Virus record (IMG/VR): IMGVR_UViG_3300047553_000688 | Coordinates: 1 to 39,700 of that record | From: a virus | Length of the DNA stretch: 39,700 bases | Strand: one strand, 5' to 3' | Shown here: positions 15,188 through 23,495 of the stretch, piece after piece | Layout: every line of letters begins with the position of its first letter | Position numbering within the stretch: position 1 is the first letter of the stretch | Notes under the pieces: generated by a model | The model's database searches: none | Seen by the model: the letters and a program-made list of their open reading frames with translations, nothing else | What the model was told of the DNA's origin: nothing | Translations under genes and position numbers: made by a program

Positions 15188-17749
15188 TTAAAATGAGAAA
15201 AACTTTTTAGCAGTTTGAGCTTCGGTTGAAGCCTTTTGCCATTTAAGTGCGGTATAGAAATCATCCACTTTATTTTCCATATCCGAAACATATAATTTAT
15301 CTCTATCAATATATTGTTCTACGAAATCCATAATTTCCTTTGGGTCATTATAATCTTTAAATGCTACTGTATCCAATCCTAATGGATTATTTTTAAGATA
15401 TACCCATTTAACTTTATCACCATCTCTAATCGGTTCGTGCTTATATGGGCAATTGAAGAATTTTAATAAACGATTATATGTGATTCCAGCTTTAACGTGT
15501 GCCGGAGTTCCTTTCTCAAATGATGCAATAGATTCTCCACCATCCTTTCTCCAACTACCATTATCGTATTTACTTAATTCTTTAATCGCTCCACCTTTAG
15601 CTATTTTATTAACTGGCAACGTAGCCATACTCTTTTTAAAAGTAAGAATTGCTTCATCCATAAATGCGTTGTCCTTACCCATTAGAATATCTTTTAACAT
15701 CTTAGCCATAAAGTCCTGAAATGCTTTGGGGAACGAAGAACGAACTACATCTAATCCCTTCACATCTAACTTATCACAAGGAATGCCATTCTTTAAAATC
15801 ATCCATTGTGCATATCTCTTCTTTGCTACCCAAAATCCTGCTTTAGAAATATATTCTTTCTTAATCTCAAATCTATGTTTATCTTTTGGAATAAAAAAGA
15901 ATCTTTCTGCCAACATATCATAGAACGAATTTAAGAATGTTTGAGTTTCTTCGGCAATTGTATTTACTTCCTCTGCCATTCGAGTTTGGTCAAATTCTTT
16001 GTAATTTGGATAACGATGTTTTACTAATGGTTCAGCCATCATATAAATGGAATCAGTATCGATGTACACATTATAATCCTCTTTAGTTCCGAGCTCTTTC
16101 CAATATTTGATGTTTGCCATTTCTGCTGTTTTCTTAATAACAGTTTGGCCTGTAATCGTAACCGCCTCAGCATTATCAATATCATAAAACCGAAAGGCAG
16201 GAAGACCAAGCACACCATACATAGAATTAAGAAGAATCTTCTGAACCAACTGCCTTTTAGCATAAAATTCATACTTTTCCGTATCTTTCGCTTCACCATA
16301 TTTTTTTTCTAATTTTCTAAACTCAACACGCTTTTGAAACCAATCATTTAAAATATCTGCGATTAGACCCGGCTTATCTTGTGTATAAAGGACTCCATTT
16401 GCAGCAACACCTAAATTACTATCTTTAATTACTTCTTTTAATTCTTGTGTATTATATTCGTAAGTATCGCCATCTTTACCTACTAATTTATATACTTTCT
16501 CAACTCCTCTAATATTTTCTTCTGCATCCCAATTCTCAATCTTACCAATCTTTGTTTCGGGACTGATATTTAGAGTCATAATAATCGATGGATATAGAGA
16601 TGTTAAGTCCAAATCGTAAATCCAATCGTATTTACCAACAATAGGTTCTTTCACATATGCCCCAATAAACTTCTCTTCGTTATTATCACGAAGTGCTTGC
16701 ATTCTTTCTTTTCTATCTTTCGGTTTATTAGTTGCCACCAAACCTTTCTTTTTAAGATATCCTAAACAAGCTCCTTCTAACCATTTTGATGAATAGATGT
16801 AATCTTCATATGGTACATATCCAGCGTGGCAAACGGCTCTGCATAATTCAATGAATTGAAGTTTTTCATCCATTGCTACAACTAAGTCCACATCGACAAT
16901 ATTATACTCAATGAATTTCTCCAAATCGTTTTCGAATAAATCATCCAAACTTCCCTCATATTCTACCTTACCTCTACCTAATTCTTTAGTAGCAATGTAA
17001 TTTAATGTATAAGATGCTTCTAATGTATATGTGTATGTTTTATATAGATTAATATAATCCAAAATACTTACACCACCAAAACTAAACTTCTCTCTATATG
17101 GTGACCAGAATGCCTGTCCGATTGGTGATAATCTTTTAGCGTTACCTTCTCCACATACGTTCTTCAATCGGTTGTACAAATATGGAATATCAAAGAAATC
17201 TATATTCCAACCAGTTAGAATCGTTGGATTAATTTCCTCATAGTAATTAAGGAAAGCATATAATAAATTTTTCTCATTGTCAAAAATGTGAACGTTAACT
17301 TCTCTACCATCTTTGTTAAAGTTTTTGGCATTGTTTTTTACTTTTCTTTCTTTATCTAATACAAATACATCGTACAATTTAGTTGCTCCATCGTGTGCAG
17401 CAATTGCAGTAATTTCGTTTTTTGCTTCTCGTGTGTTTGGTAGACCTGATATCATTTCTACCTCAATATCAAATGTTAAAACTCTATGCCCATTTGATGG
17501 TAAATCGTTATCGTAGATATCAACTAATACTCTTGTAGTTTCAGGTACATCCGATTCAAATAAATCTTCAGCTTCTTCCTTTTCCCACTTACCAATTTTA
17601 GTTAGCTTATCACCATACATAGAACGATATTCACCATATGGGTCTTTCTTATATGCATATTTTCGATATGGAAATGTTTGATATCCACTCTTATCATCCC
17701 ATAAGTGAATTAGATTTTTCTGTCTTTCGTAATAAATGTTTTGATACAT
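15188..17749 (-). CDS. 43: DNA polymerase, family B (T4 gp43-like)
   Basis: The 853-residue protein (T4 gp43: 898) has a complete 3'-5' exonuclease: Exo I TFDIEVEM at 92-99, Exo II GWNIDFFDIPYL near 180-191, Exo III YNIVDVDL near 282-289. Polymerase motifs follow: motif A DLDLTSLYPSII at 379-390 (D381 catalytic), motif B KRQLVQKILLNSMYG at 498-512 and motif C YIDTDSIY at 562-569 (D564, D566). All catalytic Asp residues are present. The last residues (TAKKFFSF) could be the clamp-binding tail. It overlaps the upstream glycosyltransferase gene by one base (TAATG). Confidence 0.96.
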   Translation of the reverse strand: MYQNIYYERQKNLIHLWDDKSGYQTFPYRKYAYKKDPYGEYRSMYGDKLTKIGKWEKEEAEDLFESDVPETTRVLVDIYDNDLPSNGHRVLTFDIEVEMISGLPNTREAKNEITAIAAHDGATKLYDVFVLDKERKVKNNAKNFNKDGREVNVHIFDNEKNLLYAFLNYYEEINPTILTGWNIDFFDIPYLYNRLKNVCGEGNAKRLSPIGQAFWSPYREKFSFGGVSILDYINLYKTYTYTLEASYTLNYIATKELGRGKVEYEGSLDDLFENDLEKFIEYNIVDVDLVVAMDEKLQFIELCRAVCHAGYVPYEDYIYSSKWLEGACLGYLKKKGLVATNKPKDRKERMQALRDNNEEKFIGAYVKEPIVGKYDWIYDLDLTSLYPSIIMTLNISPETKIGKIENWDAEENIRGVEKVYKLVGKDGDTYEYNTQELKEVIKDSNLGVAANGVLYTQDKPGLIADILNDWFQKRVEFRKLEKKYGEAKDTEKYEFYAKRQLVQKILLNSMYGVLGLPAFRFYDIDNAEAVTITGQTVIKKTAEMANIKYWKELGTKEDYNVYIDTDSIYMMAEPLVKHRYPNYKEFDQTRMAEEVNTIAEETQTFLNSFYDMLAERFFFIPKDKHRFEIKKEYISKAGFWVAKKRYAQWMILKNGIPCDKLDVKGLDVVRSSFPKAFQDFMAKMLKDILMGKDNAFMDEAILTFKKSMATLPVNKIAKGGAIKELSKYDNGSWRKDGGESIASFEKGTPAHVKAGITYNRLLKFFNCPYKHEPIRDGDKVKWVYLKNNPLGLDTVAFKDYNDPKEIMDFVEQYIDRDKLYVSDMENKVDDFYTALKWQKASTEAQTAKKFFSF

Positions 17750-18861
17750 TAAGCTCTTAGTTTTTCGTTTAATATTTTAATCATCTTACTATCGTTTTCA
17801 GATAGTTCCTTTGCTCTTTCAATTGCTTTTGTTGATAATTCTAATCTATGATTTTCATCATCTAATATTTTATCAAGCATATCAAACAAATCTTTTTTAT
17901 ATTTAAAGAATAACCCATTCGGGTCTATTTCTTTGTAACAATCTGATTCCTGAAATATCATCGGAGTTCCATTCATCATACAATCAGTAGCTGCTACGCT
18001 CCAACCATAATTAGTCTGCCTCATTTGAATTCCAACGGAGCAAGATTGTAGTTTTTTATAGTAATCGTGCTTAGCTACTTTAGTATTATCAATCCATCCA
18101 AATTCAGGCTTACCATCCAATTGTGGCACCCATACTTTGAAATCTTGCCTACGTTCTCTATATTCCTCCATCAATTTAATAAACGATGGATAACCTTTAT
18201 ACGCAGCTGCTCTATGATTGAATACAATAACCTTTTCCTTTGGCCTCGGTGCATCGATAATTTTAGTATCATCTATTCCCAAATTCCAAACCACTAATAT
18301 ACTATTTAATTTTTGAATAAACAAATCATTGAACCATAATTTTGCTTCCTCCAAAACTCTATCCTTTTGTTCTTGTGTATTTAGAAAGCAAGTATCCATT
18401 TGAGATACACCTAAAAGTTCAATTGGCATCCACCTCCATTTGTTTTTTCTATCTTCAGCATTGCACGTTTTCATTTCCCACCAATGGCAATATCCAATGA
18501 TGTTTGTTTTGAAATCGTTTTTATATCTACCAACTTGCGGCCAGTCTGGCAAATGTGAATAGATTACATCATATTCCAATGTTTCCAACAAACGATTCAT
18601 ATCAGGTGGATATGTTCTCATCTTAATCATATCGCCTGAAAATGGTAATATGTGTTGCTTTACATTGATTAGATTTAGCTTCTTAACAGGCTGTGGTAGT
18701 ATGATATTCCAAAAAAATTCACCATGTGATTCCAATGCCTTTATGTGATTGTAGATAACATCTACAAATGAATCCTTTTCAATATTAGAAGAGTTGGTGA
18801 TATTAGGTATCACCAACACTTTCTTTGATTTATTGTAATCTATTGTTTCCCAAAAACTCAT
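17749..18861 (-). CDS. GT-B glycosyltransferase-like protein next to DNA polymerase
   Basis: The 370-residue protein has a GT-B layout. In the C-terminal half KEKVIVFNHRAAAYKGYPSF (about 213-232) is the hinge strand and helix, followed by FKVWVPQLDG. The donor region SCSVGIQMRQTNYGWSVAAT (about 283-302) has the acidic partner residues altered, followed by DCMMNGTPMIFQ. It is co-translated with the DNA polymerase (1-base overlap) and lies between it and a DUF262-HNH gene rather than in the glycan island. It could therefore glycosylate a modified base, as T4 alpha/beta-glucosyltransferases do, or be an ordinary glycan enzyme. The substrate is unknown. Confidence 0.72.
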   Translation of the reverse strand: MSFWETIDYNKSKKVLVIPNITNSSNIEKDSFVDVIYNHIKALESHGEFFWNIILPQPVKKLNLINVKQHILPFSGDMIKMRTYPPDMNRLLETLEYDVIYSHLPDWPQVGRYKNDFKTNIIGYCHWWEMKTCNAEDRKNKWRWMPIELLGVSQMDTCFLNTQEQKDRVLEEAKLWFNDLFIQKLNSILVVWNLGIDDTKIIDAPRPKEKVIVFNHRAAAYKGYPSFIKLMEEYRERRQDFKVWVPQLDGKPEFGWIDNTKVAKHDYYKKLQSCSVGIQMRQTNYGWSVAATDCMMNGTPMIFQESDCYKEIDPNGLFFKYKKDLFDMLDKILDDENHRLELSTKAIERAKELSENDSKMIKILNEKLRA

Positions 18862-18864
18862 TAA

Positions 18865-20406
18865 TTATTTATTTAATTCTGCTAAAAATTCATCACCATG
18901 TCTAGCGCCTTTCTTTGAATTTAAAGATTTTGAAGTTACACGTAAATTATTATATTCGGTAACACCTCCTTTAGCTATTCCCCAACTTCTAGGAATATAA
19001 TGGTCTCCAGCTAATTCATTTCTTTCAAGCTCTTCACCTGTGTAAAAACACTTACCTTCCTGCTCTTCCCATTTTTGTAAAATTTGAGCTTCACTAAATG
19101 TTTCTCTCGGGTCCAATGCTAATAATCCAAATGATTCAACATCTCCAAATTCGTTTTTATTTGCATCTTTTTCTTTATTAAGAACATAGCAAATTGTACC
19201 AATTGCGTTTTTATTTTTCCCACCAAACAATTCGTTGAATGGTTGCATTTGATTACCATTTAACATCGTTTCAGTCATATATAGTTTATTGTTCGTATCA
19301 GACCATTTTCTATATATTTCAAAAAATTTCTTTGTATATTTTTTCTCATCAATTGAATACGATTGTTGTGTTCTTAAAGAATCCGCATATAATACAAGTA
19401 TCATAGATAACCAAGGTGTTAATTTATCTTTATGTACTTTATCAACCGATGTGATAATTTTATATGAAAAATCTAATAATTCATCTATTTCTTTTTTAAT
19501 CTTATTAAATTTTACTTTATTTGTAAAATCACCATTACCTCTTTGTATATCTTTAACCCATTTTGTAAGTGCGGCAGGAGTTACACCATTTTCAAATCCA
19601 TGCTTTTTCAAAAATATGATTTCCGAAAGCCATTCATCAACTTCCATTCTACCTTTTAAAGCAAATGATGGAGAAAAATGTTTAAGAACATCTTTCGTTT
19701 TATTTCCTCTTTTATCGATTATAATAGTTTGTCTTTCAAACAAATTATGTATATCTTCAAATCTAGCAGTATTACGAATATATGTTGATAAATACCCACG
19801 TACAGCGTTTCTAATTTCCTGTTCCTTCATATCATTAACATTATTTAAAACATTAACAAATAAATCTGAAACCATATCATCTTCTAAATTTTCATACCAT
19901 AAACACGATATACGATATTCCATTATTTTAGAATATAATTTAGGAAATTTATTTTTAATTTCTCTAATACCCAAACCACGACAATCCATTCCATCTATAA
20001 TATAGGCATCGTTGTCTGTTGGTAATTTAAATTTTCCATCGATGAAATCTAACACAGTACTGGTACGTTGTTGTCCATCTACAATTTCAAATCTAAATCC
20101 ACCACCTTCAGTTGGTATTACTCTAATGTGAATTTGTGGAATACGAGCATAACTTTTTGAAAGAATTGTAAGAATAATTGCTTGTTTCCAATCTAATCTT
20201 GCAACTTTCTCTCTTTGATACTCTCTGGCGCCTGTTTCTAATGAAACACCCTGTGCATCTTTTAAAAATTGAACCGAAATATCACCATTATGAGATATTG
20301 GTTCTTGTGTTTGTCCGAATTGTTTTTCGGCACTTTCGCAGTTTAAATACATATTATATGTTTTAATGTGAAAGTATTGGTCAATTGAGTAATCGTAACC
20401 CAACAT
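18865..20406 (-). CDS. DUF262 (ParB-like) plus HNH endonuclease protein, GmrSD-like
   Basis: The 513-residue protein starts with a DUF262 domain: REYQREKVARLDWKQAIILT near 61-80, then FEIVDGQQRTSTVLDFIDG near 106-124 with the diagnostic DGQQR at 110-114. A long helical middle follows. The C-terminus has an HNH nuclease: CFYTGEEL at 453-460, D468-H469 in GDHYIPRSWG, and NNLRVTSKSLNSKKG near 486-500 with the distal Asn and Lys. GmrS/GmrD (DUF262/DUF1524) type IV enzymes cut modified DNA with NTP hydrolysis; this is a single-chain variant with a classical HNH. Promoter and terminator are at 20436-20482. Attack on competing or host DNA is inferred. Confidence 0.82.
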   Translation of the reverse strand: MLGYDYSIDQYFHIKTYNMYLNCESAEKQFGQTQEPISHNGDISVQFLKDAQGVSLETGAREYQREKVARLDWKQAIILTILSKSYARIPQIHIRVIPTEGGGFRFEIVDGQQRTSTVLDFIDGKFKLPTDNDAYIIDGMDCRGLGIREIKNKFPKLYSKIMEYRISCLWYENLEDDMVSDLFVNVLNNVNDMKEQEIRNAVRGYLSTYIRNTARFEDIHNLFERQTIIIDKRGNKTKDVLKHFSPSFALKGRMEVDEWLSEIIFLKKHGFENGVTPAALTKWVKDIQRGNGDFTNKVKFNKIKKEIDELLDFSYKIITSVDKVHKDKLTPWLSMILVLYADSLRTQQSYSIDEKKYTKKFFEIYRKWSDTNNKLYMTETMLNGNQMQPFNELFGGKNKNAIGTICYVLNKEKDANKNEFGDVESFGLLALDPRETFSEAQILQKWEEQEGKCFYTGEELERNELAGDHYIPRSWGIAKGGVTEYNNLRVTSKSLNSKKGARHGDEFLAELNK

Positions 20407-20435
20407 TTAGCAATACTTATAAATTGTTTACTATG

Positions 20436-20467
20436 TAAAGATACAAAAAATATCCCAAATTACCAAA
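20436..20467 (-). promoter_or_regulatory. Bacteroidota-type promoter for the DUF262-HNH gene
   Basis: Minus strand: TTTG (20467-20464), 20 bases, TATCTTTA (20443-20436), matching TTTG-N20-TAnnTTT with A for the last G. The -33 box is in the loop of the hairpin at 20447-20482, so promoter and terminator overlap. The ATG is at 20406, leaving about 25-30 bases of leader. Confidence 0.65.
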
Positions 20468-20482
20468 TAATTGGGATATTTT
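20445..20482 (-). terminator. Rho-independent terminator after the DruA-like gene
   Basis: A 12-bp perfect stem (20447-20458 paired with 20471-20482, containing CCCAA/TTGGG) with a 12-base loop is followed, on the minus strand, by a run of six T at 20450-20445. It lies 25 bases downstream of the stop of the 20508-21734 gene. The structure would also form on the opposite strand. Confidence 0.75.
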
Positions 20483-20507
20483 ATATAATTCATTGATTAT
20501 CAATGAG

Positions 20508-21734
20508 TTATCTGCCTACTTCTTTTAAATAATGGTCTTTCATTTGTTCCCATGTCATACCAATGGCATCAACATAGAACAATACTTCGGGTTTAATTCT
20601 ACCTTCTTCGTGTAGTTTTGTATATCTTTTAATGGCTTTATCTTTCCACCATTTTGTAGTATATTCGTTTCCTTTGGCAAATTTATCTTTTAAAATCAAA
20701 TCTTTTTCTTCTATTTTTGATTGTAAAAATTCATTACCATTTTCATACATTTGTGCAAAATACACACCTCGTTGGAAGCCGTGGTCATAAGCGTTACCTT
20801 TGATTCCTAATTCTTTGAAAATCGCCTGAATAATCTTTTGTTTAATTCCACTTACAGGTCCATTTTTTTCGTACCCCATATTTGCACCATTTCGTTCTCT
20901 TTCATCCATAATGTTTTTCTTATACCACTCTGAACGATTTTCTTTTAACCATTGATGCCATGGGTCATAAACTGAATCATCTGGCTTTGTAGAAATTTTA
21001 CCTTTAGATTCTCCCAATGTTTTGAAGTGTGGAATACCATTATATTGCGAATGAATACCATATAAAGATGTTGTACCTACTCCAACTAACGGATTATCAT
21101 ATTTGGTTTTCCAATATGCTCTAATTTCTGGTGCAGTTGCTAATGCGGCAATTAATTTACCACCTAAAAAGTTATATCCAAATGGTTGAGTTGATACAAT
21201 CGTTGTAGCAATAGATGTACAATTTAATTTACCTTTCTCAAACTTATCTTCTTTACTCCATCCGATAAATTCATCTCTAACACCTAACGATGTAATATCA
21301 GAACCTAAACAAATTTGTCCCAATATTTTTCCGCTTGTTCTATCTTTTACATAAATTTTTACATTTCTGCCAGGATTAGCAGCAAATTCCATTGTATGAA
21401 TTAGCTTACGAATTTCTGTCCAACGAGTAGATTCCTTTGGGTCATCTTCTACAATTTCCACATAAGGGTCTATCGCTTCTATTTCTGAAATAGTTAATTC
21501 TTTGTTAGTGATATCAGTTGGCTTCCATAATGAATCGTAATATGATTGCAATACTGGCAGACGTTTCATATGCGAAACTCTATCTTCATTCCACTCAATC
21601 CACTTCTTATATAGAGTTTGTTCCTCTACTGACATTTCTTTAAGATAGTCCAAATTCTCAATGAACTTCTTTTTCATCACATCGTAATCGAATGTGGCTG
21701 TGTTTGTTTCTTCTCCTGTATCCCAAAATTTCAT
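20508..21734 (-). CDS. DUF4338/DruA-like protein
   Basis: The 408-residue protein has an N-terminal helical region (1-100) followed by a core at about 105-250. The core includes GRNVKIYVKD, KILGQICLGSD (136-146), VRDEFIGWS (152-160) and FGYNFLGGKLIAALA (185-199), then LVGVGTTSLYGIH. The LGxxxxGSD...RDxFIGWS...NxLGGKLIA pattern is that of DUF4338, the family of DruA from the Druantia anti-phage system. DruA's biochemical role is not established. The C-terminal third (YDHGFQRGVYFAQMYENGNE, about 318-337) is a phage-specific extension. It has its own promoter with almost no leader and lies directly downstream of two Mom-like genes. The family call is from memory of motifs. Confidence 0.68.
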   Translation of the reverse strand: MKFWDTGEETNTATFDYDVMKKKFIENLDYLKEMSVEEQTLYKKWIEWNEDRVSHMKRLPVLQSYYDSLWKPTDITNKELTISEIEAIDPYVEIVEDDPKESTRWTEIRKLIHTMEFAANPGRNVKIYVKDRTSGKILGQICLGSDITSLGVRDEFIGWSKEDKFEKGKLNCTSIATTIVSTQPFGYNFLGGKLIAALATAPEIRAYWKTKYDNPLVGVGTTSLYGIHSQYNGIPHFKTLGESKGKISTKPDDSVYDPWHQWLKENRSEWYKKNIMDERERNGANMGYEKNGPVSGIKQKIIQAIFKELGIKGNAYDHGFQRGVYFAQMYENGNEFLQSKIEEKDLILKDKFAKGNEYTTKWWKDKAIKRYTKLHEEGRIKPEVLFYVDAIGMTWEQMKDHYLKEVGR

Positions 21735-21738
21735 ATTA

Positions 21739-21770
21739 CAAATATAACAAATTAATTTTAAATTACCAAA
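21739..21770 (-). promoter_or_regulatory. Bacteroidota-type promoter for the DruA-like gene
   Basis: Minus strand: TTTG (21770-21767), 20 bases, TATATTTG (21746-21739), then TAAT and the ATG at 21734. The -7 box and spacing to the start codon are identical to the promoter at 11308-11339. The -33 box falls in the last codons of the upstream Mom-like gene. A leaderless or near-leaderless mRNA is predicted. Confidence 0.78.
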
Positions 21771-22566
21771 ATTTAGTATCTATTTCGGTTTCTGGTGCGA
21801 TTGTTGTCCAATGTTGGATATCTTTATTATAAGCACGTGCATCTTTTGGATAAGGTCTAATTTCGTGCTTAAAGGATTTCATAATTGCTTTCTTTTCCTT
21901 CTTATCAGCGGTGATAATTTGTAAGTATCTATGTTTTGGTGGTTCTTCTCTTCTCCAAAACTCTTTATAACCCTGCTTACCAATTTCTCTTCTAAGGTGT
22001 TCTAAGTTACCACTACCCCACTTAGTAAACACAGTCCTACTATGAATCCATTTATAAGGGTCATTTGATAGAGAGATACCATAATTTGGCATTAGAGCGA
22101 TATCAGTATTTAAACCCTGATAAATCCAATTCGTTGCCTGATAAATGCCACCTAAATGTTCTTGTCCATTATCTGCATAAGAAATTAGAGCTTTGATAGC
22201 CGAATCATTTTCTCTGAACCACTTAAATGATTGTCCCATTGCGTATGATTCTATGTTAGAGCCATAACCATCATCACAATATAAACGAGTCAATTCTAAT
22301 ACATTATCTTTTGTAAGTAAATCGGAAATAGAAGTTGCTGCTCTTGCTCCTACGGGAAATCCATAAACCAAACATCCAATCAATTTATCAGTTTCACCAA
22401 CTGCATTTGCTTCATCCATTTTATAGAATATACCTAATGCATATCTACACGCAGTCCAAGCGTGAGTGTAGTGTTTCTTTACAATGATATCTTTTGCTAC
22501 ATCCTTACCTATTGGTGAAATGTAAACTCTCGATGTATCGCAATAATTTTTACCTTCTTCTTTCAT
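21763..22566 (-). CDS. Mom-like DNA modification protein (first of tandem pair)
   Basis: The 267-residue protein contains VKKHYTHAWTACRYALGIFY at 29-48, LIGCLVYGFPVG (62-73), VLELTRLYCDDGYGSNIES (89-107), LISYADNGQEHLGGIYQATN (127-146) and WIYQG. This set (xHY...ELTRL...SYAD...GxIYQATNWxYxG) is typical of the phage Mu Mom family, GNAT-fold enzymes that convert adenine in DNA to N6-methylcarbamoyl adenine and protect from restriction. About 100 extra C-terminal residues include PPKHRYLQII and a basic tail. The tandem neighbour is a paralogue. The modification made here is not readable from sequence. Confidence 0.75.
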   Translation of the reverse strand: MKEEGKNYCDTSRVYISPIGKDVAKDIIVKKHYTHAWTACRYALGIFYKMDEANAVGETDKLIGCLVYGFPVGARAATSISDLLTKDNVLELTRLYCDDGYGSNIESYAMGQSFKWFRENDSAIKALISYADNGQEHLGGIYQATNWIYQGLNTDIALMPNYGISLSNDPYKWIHSRTVFTKWGSGNLEHLRREIGKQGYKEFWRREEPPKHRYLQIITADKKEKKAIMKSFKHEIRPYPKDARAYNKDIQHWTTIAPETEIDTKFW

Positions 22567-22570
22567 AACT

Positions 22571-23326
22571 TTAATTTACTGGCTCTAATTTAATTATCTC
22601 CTCCACAAACTCTGTATTAAGTTTTGGATATGGTAGGGATGGGTATTTTAATGATTTTAATAATTTTTTTCTTTCTCTACCACTCAATAATATATAAACA
22701 TATCTATGTTTTCGTGGTTCTTTTTTAATCCAAAATGGTGATGTTACCATTGTTTGAATTATCTTTGGGTCATTAGTTCCATATTTCACATATGAAGTTC
22801 TACTATGGTGCCATTCATCAATCTCACTCCATTTAAAACTCCAACTATCGTTTGGTCTAATTTTATTTCCCTGATATATCCAATTGGTAGCTTGATAAAC
22901 AGTTCCTAAGTGTCCAACTTTTGGGTCTGAATATGATACCAATGCTTTGATATGTGGTGCATTTTCTCTTAACCATTCGAATGTTTTACCAACAAACCAA
23001 CTTTCAATATTACTACCATATCCATCAAATACAAATAAACGGGTCAGCTCTAAAACCTCCGTTCTATCTAATAGTTCCGAAATAGATGCGCCGGAGTGTC
23101 TACCAATTGGGTCACCATAACAAGCTATACCAATCAGTTTTTCATTTACTCCACCAAAGAATTTGTGTTCATCATTCGATATATAAAATAAACCGATAGC
23201 ATAAGATACCTTCGTCCATATACCACTATAATGGTTATTAACGATGATATCTTTTGCTATATCTTTACTTACTAATCTTATTGAAAGTTTGGATATATCA
23301 CAATATTCTTTTCCTTCTACTTTCAT
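22571..23326 (-). CDS. Mom-like DNA modification protein (second of tandem pair)
   Basis: This 251-residue paralogue of the adjacent gene starts with the same MKxEGKxYCD. It keeps IIVNNHYSGIWTKVSYAIGL (27-46), LIGIACYGDPIG (64-75), VLELTRLFVFDGYGSNIES (91-109) and SYSDPKVGHLGTVYQATNWI (131-150) followed by YQG. KHRYVYILLSGRERKK is near the C-terminus. The two copies are clearly diverged (for example SYAD against SYSD), so this is an old duplication and the copies may differ in sequence preference or partner. Mom-family membership rests on motif order; catalysis is inferred from Mu Mom. Confidence 0.75.
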   Translation of the reverse strand: MKVEGKEYCDISKLSIRLVSKDIAKDIIVNNHYSGIWTKVSYAIGLFYISNDEHKFFGGVNEKLIGIACYGDPIGRHSGASISELLDRTEVLELTRLFVFDGYGSNIESWFVGKTFEWLRENAPHIKALVSYSDPKVGHLGTVYQATNWIYQGNKIRPNDSWSFKWSEIDEWHHSRTSYVKYGTNDPKIIQTMVTSPFWIKKEPRKHRYVYILLSGRERKKLLKSLKYPSLPYPKLNTEFVEEIIKLEPVN

Positions 23327-23330
23327 ATAA

Positions 23331-23489
23331 CTATTTTACCCATTCGTTGAATGCTTCTTCAAATGCGGATACTCTATCTCGTTTTGGGTCTTTAGCCATA
23401 ATAGAGCTGGCTGTATCTAACACTTCTTTCCACAATCCATATGCATGAGCTTCTAATAAAATCTCTTCAATTTGTTCTTCGGAAGTCAT
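23331..23489 (-). CDS. Small hypothetical protein (52 aa)
   Basis: The ATG at 23489 and TAG at 23331 give a 52-residue acidic helical protein (MTSEEQIEEILLEAHAYGLW... ending FEEAFNEWVK). It fills the 163-base space between the Mom-like gene (4-base gap) and the helix-turn-helix gene (6-base gap). It uses the same TAATAAGTT-ATG start context as the SGNH gene at 7061. The EAHAYGLxxEV pattern recurs in small proteins of T4-like phages. Function unknown. Confidence 0.72.
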   Translation of the reverse strand: MTSEEQIEEILLEAHAYGLWKEVLDTASSIMAKDPKRDRVSAFEEAFNEWVK

Positions 23490-23495
23490 AACTTA

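Noticed and set aside
16039-16299. Minus-strand 86-codon frame inside the DNA polymerase gene
   Set aside because: It is a shadow in another frame of the intact gene 43; no frameshift in the polymerase is indicated because all motifs lie in one frame.
19289-20005. Plus-strand open frame of 238 codons
   Set aside because: It lies wholly antisense to the DUF262-HNH gene, has no recognisable domain or promoter, and reads as the complement of a well-supported protein.
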